Assembly (NCBI GenBank): GCA_023105745.1
Contig: JALGQZ010000004.1
Span: 12,364,451 to 12,428,450, forward strand
Length of the DNA: 64,000 nt
Direction: 5' to 3'
Origin: Austropuccinia psidii
Taxonomy: Eukaryota; Basidiomycota; Pucciniomycetes; Pucciniales; Sphaerophragmiaceae
Below are positions 33,282-45,119 of the stretch, piece by piece (position 1 is the first letter of the stretch; every line of letters begins with the position of its first letter). The position numbers and the translations under genes were made by a program. The notes beneath the pieces were generated by a model that had not been told where the DNA came from, searched no databases, and saw nothing but the letters and a program-made list of their open reading frames with translations.

Positions 33282-35465
33282 ATGCCAAAACTACTGCCCC
33301 AAACCCCGGGAAATTCAACTGAATTCAATGAACTAAAAACTTCAGCTCCAGAGAGTGGAAGTGAAATCTCTGATATGGTCAGTAGTCATGAATTAGGCAT
33401 TGAAGTAGAGAGCCTTGCACATGAAAGTAATCCAGATTGACCAGTTCTTCCATAATGTGAGCATAGATTTATCTTGAATATTTGTATTCTCTCCAAACCT
33501 GGTACTTCTGTCATAGCCTTTCTTTCAGCTCATCCTCAAAGCTCTCACAAACCAAATTTTAAAAGCTATGAGAAGGAAAAGATTGTTGAACCTTGTGCAC
33601 CAACAGAAGATGCTGGGCAAGATGATGTAATTTTCAGTGGGGAGGTTGAAATTATATCCAAGGAACCATTTGTCTCAAACATTGCTCAAACAATCCCAAG
33701 GCTTGAAAAAATTCAAAATGATAGTAAAATTACTGATTATGTGCTTCAAAAAATTGCTGAAGAAATGAGCCTCCTCAAAATGGATTTGAACTGTAAGTCC
33801 ATTAATAATTCAATACAAAAATTCTGAAATGGCTGCTTACAACATATGGGCAGGTGTTGAAGTGGGAGAATCTCTACCTGAAGGATCTCAAGTGGTAATT
33901 GAAGTTCCAGGCAAAGGACCAAATGTAAATGCCACCAAAGAAACCAATAAAAAATACCGTACCTTTGAAGCCGCAAAAGATGCCCGGGATCAAGGTGATG
34001 ACATGATCAATGTTGAAGTGGAGCATATTGATAATGAACCTCCACATACTGGAAGCCCCCCCATACCCAATGAAAAAACCATGATGAAACCGCTCCTGCC
34101 TCTCCTTGAAATATTCAAAATTTTCAAGAAAGGGAGACAATTAAACATGATACAATGGGACAAGATATGACTGATATAATGCCTGACCCTGAGCCCAAAG
34201 TGTCATCCTCCCCTAATGTTCAAGGAATATTTTTATCCCACATTGAAGAGTTTGGAGACATTCTGACTTATCATTCCAATATTACTCAAGAATCATGGAA
34301 AAGAAGGCTTGATAATATCAATAGTATCTAAAACAATCGATGGGACAATTTACCAACAAATGATGCTGATACATTCCTGCCCATTGGTATTAAGGTGATC
34401 AGTAACCAAGAGCTTAAAATGCTGGCCTGGCTTGAGGAGCTTGAAATTGAAGGTGAGTTTTATCTTTGTGCATGATGCATGATTATTGCCTGTTGACTTG
34501 TGATATAAATTGCAATATACAGGGTTAGATTTTTTGAAGCCAACAGAAACAGAAGCATTTTTTAATAAAAACATTTGGAATCTCATATTGATGAAGGAAT
34601 CAGCTAAACCTCCAGATAATCTCCCAAAATCTGAACACTCCTTCTTCAAAGTGGTTCAGAGCCTTCTTTGCCCCTCCAATCCAATTAAACATTTTTGGGA
34701 AAATGTTATGTTTGAATCCATTAGTTTAGTCTCATACAATGTGATTGCACCCAAACCATATGTTGCACCAACATCAAATTTGACCTATCCTCTTGGACTC
34801 AAACGGAGAGCAGTTGAATACCTTGCCTCCTGCTTGAGTAAATTGAAGCAATGTGAAACACAGCTTAGCATTGAAGGTGGCGGGGCTGACAATGAGATAT
34901 TAACAAAACAGCACAAGAACCTGGAGGATCTGATGGATACAGTTATCCATTTGATGATTCCGTACAACATGTTACGTGCAAATACAAAGGTCAAAGTCTA
35001 GGGCATGAAAGGCAAACTCAGGCATCTGAAAAAAAATGAGGCCATAAAAGATCTATTGACATTTCACAAGAATCTCGGAATAAATTCAATTTGTTATGGT
35101 ATATTAGCGGCATTCTATGAGGTAGGGGTTCGTGGTTTGATGGTATGCTAAGATGACTGGAGAACAAGCTCAGTTAAAGGGGCTTTATCACTCATTGACA
35201 TTTCCAAAAGACTTTCAGAGGTTAAAAGTCTAGTAGATCCGGTGTGGCTACATACTAATAAGTATATATGTAATTTACTGAATAAGAGTTTCTTCTCATC
35301 AGATTCTTTTAACTCCACTGTACCTCTTAGATTTGAATATGCACAATGCTTGGTATTAGACTTTGGTGATTCCTGGGTGGAGAAGCAGGTTATTGGTTCA
35401 AGTGATGAGGTCATATTGACTGTACCCAGGTCAGCTAAGCTTACAACTAGGATTGACCCATTTTA
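33282..35465 (+). pseudogene. Orphan multi-exon protein remnant, rust-type family
   Basis: Starts at ATG 33282 (MPKLLPQTPGNSTEF). Fragments follow in changing frames: 33474-33827, 33829-34170, about 34160-34452, then 34523-35001 and about 35002-35465. One intron is clear: 34453-34522, GTGAGT..ATACAG, joining in frame into GLDFLKPTETEAF. Lesions include TGA 33438-33440, TAA about 34329, TAG after 35001 and frame changes near 33825 and 34130. The C-terminal part (GILAAFYEVGVRGL, VDPVWLHTNKYICN) looks like a folded domain, but I recognise no family with a known function. I recall similar proteins in many copies in rusts. Confidence 0.5.
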
Positions 35466-36063
35466 GATCAGCTTTGTACTAGATAGATTGTCATTTAATT
35501 GTGCAAAGTAAGTTATGAATTTATTGATTGTGAATACCTATCCTACTACTGCCTGGATGCCACAGTATAAATACCAATAATAACTGCCTTTGTACAGAGG
35601 CATGCCTCTGTACACCATTGAAAATACTCTGACAAGACGCAAACTGAGTCAGGCAGCTGTACCCGCAATTAGCACACACAGGGTCATCATGGGAATTGGG
35701 TATTATAGCTTCCCGCCAGCTCATAATAGGCCAAAAGGCACTGGTTCTTTCATAAAGGACTAGGATAATGAGGGATCTGCAGCAGAGTGCATATTGTATT
35801 TGTGTGTGCTTGCAATATTCCACACAATTGTATTTGAACCTCATTGAATGGGAATATGAATATATCAAATTGAAGAATTCAGTATCCGCTGCATTTTTCA
35901 GGTTCAGGTAATTGAGATTGCCAATTTGCACAAGTCAGATGTAATCTTTAATTTTTAATCGCAATTAACAAAGAATCATTGACCAAAATCAAATTCAGTT
36001 GAAATTAATATTTCACACAACAGTCAGTAATCATTTGGTTTCATTTCATTTTCCTCTGAAAGC
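35466..36063. other. No gene recognised
   Basis: A 136-codon minus-strand frame here has no recognisable features and is likely chance. Confidence 0.4.
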
Positions 36064-37456
36064 ATGCCATTCACAAAAAAAGGAAAGGAGCATAAAAGGG
36101 AACTCGCCAAAAAGCGTTGGGGTGAACAAGGAAAGTGTGAGTGGCTCACTTATCCTCAGCATATATATATAGATATATATATATGTCGGCATTCATGTGG
36201 CACCCTCATTGGGCCCCATGGAATAACATTGGCTTTAGTCAGTTGAGATAGAGCCAATGCCATGTGGGCTCCAACAGCGAAGTCAAAGATGTGTGCTGAA
36301 TAAAGCTCATTGGGCTTTGGGCACCATTCTGGACTCAAAAGGCCTTAGTTTCAAATGGGAGGAAGCAGTATGTGATATCTTGTCTGCTTCAACACAAAGT
36401 GATCCCTCACCCACTTGGGAATAGTGGGAAATCCCAAAAGACAAATGAGGCCAAAACCACCCAAAAGAATAAGGTTTGTTCCTCCACTCAACTGACAGCA
36501 CAAATATCAATTCCAGTATCAGCAAATATGACCCCAAGTGAAATTCAGAGGGTTGTGGATGTCAATCAGATCAAACTCCCTCACTTTGGCTGTGTGGAAA
36601 TTTTCTCTTCCAATGGATTACTCATTGCCCTTGTTGAATTCAGACCATTTACAACAATGAGTGAAGTAGAGGTCAATCAATGGGATGAATTATCACAATT
36701 CTTATTTTGTGAAAGAAAATTCACTGACCCGATTCAAACAAATGGGAATTACTGGAGGGATTTATGTTTGCAATTGGGTGGGGCAAATGCAGCACAAAGA
36801 ATGAACAATTTGGTCTTTATGGAAGTCTTGGGAAAATTGAAAATCCAAAAGATGAATGGCGGAACCAAGGGGCAAATCTTAGCTTGGTTGGCTGCATTAT
36901 AGGTCAATCCTTATGATATGTTGGGGATAAATTATTTCAAAATATTCAAACTTGCTAAAAGTCATTGGGGGTTGCTTCCTTTGATCAAGTTAACTATGAA
37001 GCCAATATCTCCGCAAATCAGGGTGCATCCGAGTTTGATTCTGCACTCACTTTTACCATGAACAGATTCAAAAACTCACCTCATCTTGATGAGGATGCAT
37101 CATTGTATGCTTTGAGATGGTGGTTTCAAGCTGATACATGGACAGGATTAATTCAAAGAGATGCATCAAAGCGGTGTACAGGGGGAAAATTGATTTTCCC
37201 AAATGAGAATTTTTGGATTGATCTATTGGAATGTCATGGGCTCATTCCGGTAGTGTGGGCCAGTAGTACATTTGTTCATTATAATGATCCAGCACACAAC
37301 AATGAAAGCACAACACTAGTGGGTATATCCGCACAATGCTCAAGGAGGTTAGCAAAAACTATGTGGCGGAAAAGCCATGGCTATTATGAGATTGGTGAGG
37401 GAGCGGGCTATCACATCAGGGATGGTAATACAATCTCATCCCAAATTAAAGAATGA
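36064..37456 (+). pseudogene. Tet-like 2OG-Fe(II) oxygenase remnant
   Basis: A basic N-terminal piece (36064-36246) is followed by 36372-36902 and 36965-37456. The latter two align with the Tet/JBP-like dioxygenase domain of basidiomycetes. N-terminal strands include FGCVEIFSSNGLLIALVEF. The metal-binding H-x-D is in NSPHLDEDAS (about 37075-37105), with GGKLIFPNENFWIDL and the distal His in STFVHYND. The two halves are split by TAG 36900-36902 and a frame change at a GGGGG run near 36968. Such enzymes oxidise 5-methylcytosine in DNA; in mushrooms and rusts they are expanded and linked to KDZ transposons (established for the family). This copy is probably inactive. Confidence 0.65.
36160..36184. 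repeat. AT microsatellite
   Basis: A short (AT)n run with one GA interruption, inside the N-terminal fragment of the oxygenase remnant. Confidence 0.8.
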
Positions 37457-37599
37457 GGGAGTTTGGATGCATCTTGCAGTTAGATGGTGATTGGTGAATA
37501 AGGGTGTGATAATACGCAGTACAGTATACACCTGGTCTTAATGGGTTGAAATTGGGGTTATATTGTTGATCACATGAAAAAGAGGTGAAATGGCTCATG

Positions 37600-38110
37600 T
37601 ATGGTGGAATTCTACCGTACACTTGTCCAGGATCCTGACACATCACACACAAATCCTTACGCCTGTCCAGGATCACAATTCTTCACATGCAAAAACTTCT
37701 GGTGTAAATCCTTACGCCAGTGCAGCTTTCCAACATTGCCAACAATTCCTTACACCTGTCCAGGCTCCTGACGCTTCACACAGAAATTCCTTACGCCTGT
37801 ACAGGTTCCCAACAATTCAAATAATTGCCTACGCTGGGGCAGCGTCGCAACAGCTCCGACACTTCCTTATGTGGGTACAGGTTCCTAATGCTTCACATGC
37901 AAATCCTTATGCTTGTGCAGGTTCCTGACAAATCAAACAATTCTTTACGCCAGGGAAGGCTTCCCAAAACTCACACACAAATCCTTATGCTTGTACAGGC
38001 TCCCGACGCTTCACATGCACACCCTTACGCTTGTACAGGTTCCTGAAAGTTCAGACCATTCCTTATGCCTGGGCAGCCTCCTAAAAGTTCTAAAAATTCC
38101 TTACACAACT
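37600..38110 (+). repeat. Degenerate coding minisatellite (N-P-Y-A-C-x-G-S type)
   Basis: About a dozen imperfect units of roughly 40-45 bp, each with AATCCTTACGCCTGTNCAGG-like sequence followed by a TTCACA block. Translation gives S-H-A-N-P-Y-A-C-A-G-S repeats, shared across frame changes. It resembles the 31988-32623 repeat in its P-Y-A core. No intact frame. Confidence 0.6.
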
Positions 38111-38502
38111 AAGATTATCAGCATGTGACCATAGGAAACGAAATGACTCATTAATCTGGAGTGGATTGCTCACATGTGGGGAACCCCCTAATTTTTACAG
38201 TTAAGATCTGAAGTGGTTGTAATCCATGGAAGAAGAAACTATAGGAGGTGTAATAGTGACTATTGGCCCATTTTTGGCAAAAGAGGTTCTCACAAACAAA
38301 TACTAACTCAAAGATTTGGTGGGGCACTTACAAAAATTATTCTCAGGCAATAGGATATTTGAACTATTGAGGAAAATATAATTTCATGTGAACAAAGAAT
38401 GTAATATAAATTGAACATACCAATAATTGAATACAAATAATTTATTTAAAAGAAAGTATTACAAAAAATAAAAAGAGGAAATAATGCAATTTTTTTTGAA
38501 TT

Positions 38503-39712
38503 TTATTTTTCTAAGTATTTTGAGATGATCCCAGTGATGTCCTCCTTTGGATAAGCCTCCAGTGCCTGGCCAAGAAGGGAGTTTAGCTCCTCCCGGAATT
38601 CCTGGTGCATCTCAATTTGATGAGTCGCATCCACAAAGGGAATCATGTGGAGCAATCGGCAATGCTCCAACAAGATTTGGTTGATGGATTCATGGATGAT
38701 GGCTCAAGGTATCATTAAGGTTGGCCATCAGGTGGTAAATTCCTGGCAATCCACATTGTTGGAATGAGGGGAGCTTGGCACTGGGGAGGGATATGACAGG
38801 CATATTGTTGATGATGATGATGGATTGGGGTGGAGTGGGACAAGCTGGAGATGGTCAAAGGAAAGGTGACGAAAAGCTGGGACTTACCAAAGGGTTCCTC
38901 CCTGGATTGTGTTGGAGCCACCTCAGGTTCAGGCTCACGAGTTGGAATGTCCTCATGTGGCTTGGAGGATGGACTTCAGCCAGGAATAGGTGGCTCATTT
39001 GTTTGGGAGGGTTCTACGAAAGGAGGAAGAGTCAGTTCACTTGAGTCGAAAGTGGAAATGAAATGAAACTTTGGCTGCTTACCACGGAATAAGTCCTCCA
39101 ACCATTGGGTGCCACTCGGGCCTGGGGTTGGTTGCTGCGGAGTTTGCTTGCAAGGAAAACTAGGAACGGGAGAGTCTTGTCTGGGGGTATTTGGTTGGTT
39201 TTGTTCTATGCTTAATGGAAAAAAGTCAGTATGATTTCATGAAGAGAAATGAGTTAAGGAGGAGAACAAAAGCTTACTATGGCGTTTGAATCCCATGGGT
39301 GACAATCAGCCCAAGCTCAAATGTCCTCTTGCCATTGCCATCCTTCATCGGCCGGATAATCACTTTGCTCTGGTCAAGGAGTGAAATGACCATCAGATTG
39401 TGGCCTAGGAGGGGGGTGGACAAATTGATACCTGAGGGGACTGGGCTAATTGCCCAGAATCATTCCCATCTGCCTGTTTGGGGTCTTGGCATTCATTCCT
39501 GCTTGGGAATGCTTTCATCAATGTTGACCACAAAGGAGTCCTCGCAAGGGCATCTTGGTTGGGAAATCCTCTGGCCGCGTGGTCGTAAGGGTTGGACAAT
39601 GAACAAGCATTTCTTGTGTGCTTGTTGGCAAGCATCACAAGCATTAGTTGTTGTCAAGGAGCAGATTCACGGGATACCCCGCTTAGTGCATAAAGCTCAT
39701 GACATCTAAAAA
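38503..39712 (-). pseudogene. Multi-exon gene remnant with a Cys-rich cluster
   Basis: The minus strand shows ACDACQQAHKKC followed by a basic R-P-R-G-Q-R stretch and further Cys (about 39660-39560), similar to the first half of a Zn2Cys6 cluster. Exons continue through an intron with donor GTAAGC near 39280 and acceptor GCATAG near 39210, and further Pro/Ser-rich exons with GTAAGC/GTAAGT donors. The last exon ends HQIEMHQEFREELNSLLG..ISKYLEK with TAA at 38505-38503. Several TGG or CGA codons have become stops. Function unknown; it may be a DNA-binding protein of a mobile element. Confidence 0.5.
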
Positions 39713-42352
39713 CAAAACAATTCAAGTTAGTAACTGAATAGAAGGGAAACAATCAAGAAAAAAATGAAGACATACAATGAATTATAAATTTAAATCGGAA
39801 TTGAAATTTGGATGCTCTAGTTGGAAGGTTTTAAAAGTCTGGAAGGAAGTCATGAAGAAGAATTAGGATTAATATTGGAACATAATCTCAACAAAAATTT
39901 TAAATGAAGGAGATGCACAAGGTGGATAGAAGGGGGGTTCTGGATGTATAAGCAGGAAAAACAGACAGCAAAAAGGAAGGGGAGTGAGGTGAGTGGAGTG
40001 TGATATAAAATAGTGGAAAGGCAGGAAGACAATGGGGAATATGCACAAGAATGAGAAGAGTGAGTGAGATGGGACAAAGTGGAGCGGGTGCAAAAAAAGT
40101 GGAGGATGTGTCAGGCAAAGATTGTCTTTTATACCATGGTGAAGCTGAGCCAATCACATCAGTCTAAGCACCCGCCAACGTCTCAGCTTCAAGTTGTGTC
40201 AGGAAAATTTAAGCTCAGTTGCAGCCAATCCTGCGAGTGAGAAGGGAAATGCCCATGTGAGGCAGAGGAACAAAGGGGTTCTGGCTGAGTATTGCAAGTG
40301 ATTGAGTTGGCAGACTCAGTCAAATCCCCTTTGTTGCGTTGAATAACCACCAAATGTCCTGGGAGGGCTTTCGTGAGGGCATTGTTGAATGTGCACGGTG
40401 GGTGCAATCCACAAATGCCCCATGCAGAAAAGCACTTGGTGCGTTTGCTCACAGGTGACCATGGCAAGCATACCGGCCTTATGGCCAGGTGATAGTGTTT
40501 GAACAAAGGGTCACATTGCTATATTACAAGTTAATACAGCATGAGCTTGGGTCGACCCATTTCTCAGGTCTGCTTTGGGGTCATAATTGAAATGCTCAGT
40601 GGCTGAACATTTGAATTGCACAGTTGTTAAGCTATTAATATAACAATATTAAATGCACCGTGCTGAGAAATTTCTAGGTCATTTTTGTAAGCACGCAATC
40701 TGAGCATTTGGTACAGCATCGGATGAAATTTCAGCCAGGCACAGCATATCACATGCTTTGGTGAAGTACTCCAAACTGAGCCTTCCAATGAACTATTGCA
40801 TAAAGTGTTTTGACCACGGCTCTACTGAGAACTTCCACATGGAGCTTTTCACCATAACATTCTCAGCTTGCGTGTGAAAATTGGGTGAATCAAAATGCTG
40901 AGCATGCGGCACATGAGCTATATGTATGCCAAAAATTGGAAGGTGGATACCAATTGGTAATATGCATGCAGGCGGAGGTAGTATTCCACAATCCTAATTT
41001 GTACAGCTGACATTGTAGTAAGTAAACCTTTGTACATGTATGCTGCAGGGCAGAGCAGAATCTGTACAAGAATGTAACATGCAATCATGTCAAGCCATCA
41101 AGTCAAATTTCTCAAATGCATCCCTTTTATGCACCTTTTTGAAGGGCTCTGCCTAACTACTGCACAGATGATGGTGTAATCCAAGTTAATGTAAGGGATG
41201 CATAATGGGATGAACAATGATTTGTGTCATACAAAAACGGTGGATTCACTCCAGTGCAAGGTTGGGGCAAGCAATGAATGGCCCCGCTTGTTTTTTGCGC
41301 CCCCACATGCTTTCATACACACCCTCACGGGTCATATGCAGGGAATTTTCACACGCCTGTCTTCCAACCAGCTATTTGCTTGTGCGGGTGGCTTGCTTAA
41401 CTGCAGATGCTCACCCGCCTGTGTGTGGAAACCTGAGTCCCATTGGTGTGGATTGGCTTAAACCTCATACACATTAGAATAACCCCCGCCTATGATCACT
41501 GAGGCTGTTTCTTTAGGCGTGGGGATCCACCACCACGGGTCATATGCCAGAAAGTCTCACACGCCCTGCAGAAGTCTTGGCGCCTGGCTTGCAGCCAAAA
41601 AAAAACCTTGGGTGGGTGGCCTATTACTCCGGAGTTTCTCACACACATGAGGGAAATACCCTGATGAAGATCTGGGTGGATGAGTAACAGCCGCAAATGC
41701 AATAGGGGTTAACGTGTAAGTGGATCATGACTCACGGCCGGTGCCCCCTTTGATCAAGCCACACATTCACCACTGGAATTCCAGTAGGCGTCAGTCCACA
41801 AGAATTTTGGGGCAAAACCAAACTCATGATTGGTGGAATGCCACCAAACATATCTCACCCGCCCACACAAAAAGATCCCCACAGTGAAATTTTCCTATCC
41901 ACTCCCACCATTGCCCAGTAGGTCACTGTACGACAATTAACCTGGGGAAGATATGCTTATTGTTCACTGTCACACCAGCGAACATGGCTGCATGCCTCTA
42001 ATATGCCACTGCACAATAAGTTTCTACAACACACCCAATTTTGGATATGCTAATGTCAATGTTGGTCCACCAATCCTTGCGTAATATGCTGCAGATCCAG
42101 CAGTAATATTGGTGCACCCACATTCTTGCCACCTTGCCTTGATATATGCCCTAAATTGGATATGAAAATTATGAGCCCAAGAGGCCCATATTCGTAACAA
42201 CCATGCACTTAACCATAGGCCATCCCCCTTTGTTCCCATTGCTGCCTCTCATATAAGCTCCCCACCTGCACTTATTGGTGTTCATTCCCTTTAGCTACCC
42301 ATTCCTGATCATGTAATTTCCAACTGTCCCCAAATAATTCATAATAGCCATC
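39713..42352. other. Long region without a recognisable gene
   Basis: Small frames on both strands show no family signature. Around 41320-41700 the phrase CACGGGTCATATGC followed by a CACACGCC block occurs twice, hinting at an old duplication. No RNA gene recognised. Confidence 0.4.
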
Positions 42353-44790
42353 ATGTTAACCCCTTCACAACCACTTTGCATTGGGATGATTAATATTTGT
42401 ATTCAAATAAATCATGATTTAATCTTAAATCCTGATAATTCCCACTTAGCTTCTTGGATTATCCTATGGCACAATCAACACAGCATATTTGTATATTTCC
42501 TCAATAACCAGAATACTATTGGCTCTCTCCCTGGCACCCTTTCCAACATGTTGATACCATTCCTTGGGGCACCACAAACTTTCATGCACTGTGGTCCTAG
42601 TGGGGCATGGATTGAAAATTGCCAAACCAATCCTACTCAAACATTATTTGTTGAGGGAGTATTTATTACTGATCCAAATTATCCTTGTTCATCTCAGAAA
42701 CCCAATCTAGTGTTGATCTTCTTCACATGGTATCCAAACATTGTATTCATAATTGAAAGTTTTTGGAAACAAGACTTCAAGCTTAAAATGCCTAAAGAAT
42801 ATGACTGTAATACTCATAGTCAATTTCAACTTTTTACTCCCACATTTCCTGCTTCAAACTCCATGCCACCCTCATATCCTGCTCTCTTTTCATTGACTTC
42901 CAAGGAAAAACTGATACAATTACCCAGTGGATCAGACCTCCCCATTCCATTATTCCAACCGTCCTCCTCCCTCATCAAAAGACTGGACTAGCTTTTCTTT
43001 GGGATCAAGAAATCCCCAATGGAAAATCAGCCCGTAACCTCTGGGCCACCTCACCCCCTGGAACCACTTTTAATGCCAGGCACGTAATTACAAACAAGGT
43101 TGTCAGCTCATTCAAATCCCTTTCAACCAATACACCTCTTGGAGGACTGCTTGTGGATGATATGGGATTAGGTAAAACCATTCAGGCCATTGCTCTAATT
43201 AGTACCTCCAAGGAGTGGATAATTAAAACCCCCAATGCTCCACATCCACCATTATCATCTGCCCACCTTGCTTAATTACCAACTGGCAATCTGAAATATC
43301 CAAGCATGCTCAGGCTGGAGCACTGCAAGCCAAAATCTACCATGGTACCACTGGTCACTCATTATCCAAGGCCAACATCTTAAAATGTGATATCATCAGC
43401 ACTTCTTACAATACTATCACCCAAGAATCTAAACAAAACAATACCTCTACATCATTCATTTTCAAAATCAATTGGCATTGTATAATTTTGGATGAAGAAC
43501 AGTGAGTGTCTGATCTTTAAGTGATTCAAATTACCTTTTATATCCAATAACCCTTCCCATATTTCATAGGAATATTTTCTCTCAATACACTGCCACTCAC
43601 CATGCCATTAATAGCCTCCTATCATCCAGTCAAATATGTTTAATGGGCACACCTATTCACAACACCATTTACAACCTTTTAGGAATAATATCATTCATCA
43701 CCCAACCCCAGAGCTCAGATCAAGATGGCTGGTCACCATTAATCCTGAGTAGACTTTCCAAAAGTAGCAATGATATTTTGCATTTGGCATTGCGGCATTT
43801 AAGTTTGTGCCACACCAGAACCACACATCTCAAATCCCTTCCAGCTATTAGCCATCATTATGAATGCTCCCACTCAACCCAACAATGCAGCAAGAATATT
43901 CCACATTATACAAAGAATTCCTATCATCCAAAAGAAAAAGACCAGGAGAATTTTTCAGAAATATTAATAAGCTTCAAAAATGTTGTAACCATCACATCAT
44001 GCTTAACACAATTGCAGATGCAGATTTGGAAGACCACAAAGGCAGGAGCACTCAGGATAACTCCTCAACAATCACACAAACTCTTGTGGATGTGGAAACA
44101 TGAATGATGAGTAGTAAAATTGCACACATCCTAAAAAGCTTACTAAAAAACAAACAATCAAATTGTGGTCAAACCAAATTGGTGGCTTATATGCAATGGA
44201 CCCAACTCCTTGATTTGTGAGTTAATTTTAATATGCAGCAATTACCAATTGAATCCATCTGACCTTCTCTTTATGGTAGAATTGGTATTGCACTTTCCCA
44301 TCACTCTATCCTTTCAGCATGGATTGATGGAACAATTACAGCACGAGCGCAGGAGAAGGCCCTGGAGAATTTCTTCAATGATCCTGAATGTGAAGTACTC
44401 ATTGCATCCATTATTGCAGCTGGAACTGCCCTCAATATTACTTGCGCTAAAATGGTCTAATTAATGGTGAGGGGACCCACAAACCTCTACTGTGATTTTT
44501 GGACACTGTCATCCACATTTCCAGGAGCCCAATTGGAACCCAGCCATTGATGCTCAGGCTGTTGATCAACTCCATCATATTGGCCAGCAATGACCTGTGA
44601 AATTCATTGACCATATCACTCCTAATTCAGTTGAGGTCAACATGCAGGAGGTAAATTTCAAGCTCATCTTTGTGCCTGATTGTATTACTATTCTGAAATC
44701 GTTCTTTATGGGAATCTCATATTCAAATCACCAATAGGTCCAAGAAAAGAAAAGCTCATTAACCGCGTGAGCCTTCCTGATATTATCTAA
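42353..44790 (+). pseudogene. SNF2-family helicase (Rad5/Rad16-like) remnant
   Basis: An N-terminal frame (42353-42991) continues after a 1-nt shift near 42940 into LLPHQKTGLAFLWD, GLLVDDMGLGKTIQAIAL (Walker A, about 43140-43195), NWQSEISKHAQAG and IILDEEQ (degenerate DEAH box). An intron at 43502-43569 (GTGAGT..TTTCATAG) follows, then LMGTPIHNT, a linker, and the second lobe with ARAQEKALENFFND and NWNPAIDAQAVDQLHHIGQ. The family are ATP-driven DNA translocases. Lesions include several frame changes (about 43240, 43860, 44100-44330) and a TGA right after the HHIGQ motif. DEAH to DEEQ would also hurt catalysis. Confidence 0.8.
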
Positions 44791-45119
44791 TTTGTGTTTG
44801 AAAAAGTTGATAATTCCTTTTCACCCTGTCACAGGTCCACAATCATGAACACCATGAGCGGGATAGAATTTCTACAATATTTCCTCAATGAAGATGAGCA
44901 ATAGAGTATTATCTCTAAGGGAGATGGTGATACATTCCAATTCATATTGTTTATATTCTAACATATTTAGCAAGTTTTTGCATATTTAAGAAATACTAAT
45001 CAGAAAAAATGTTAATTTGTAGCTGTGCTATAAATTTATTTCAGAAATTTTTGCAGAGAATCACAATTTGCACTAATAAATGGCATTTTAAGTATTTTGA
45101 GGGCAATAGTCTACATCTT
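44791..45119. other. No gene recognised
   Basis: Short AT-rich spacer between converging gene remnants. Confidence 0.4.

Noticed and set aside
31988..38110. Repeat arrays as a CRISPR
   Set aside because: Units are adjacent and degenerate with no unique spacers, in an intron-bearing eukaryotic genome.
39299..39709. 136-codon plus-strand gene
   Set aside because: The opposite strand carries the Cys motif and splice sites of the 38503-39712 gene remnant.
41300..41700. Terminal repeat of a DNA transposon around the duplicated CACGGGTCATATGC phrase
   Set aside because: Only a short imperfect direct repeat, without inverted ends or target duplication.
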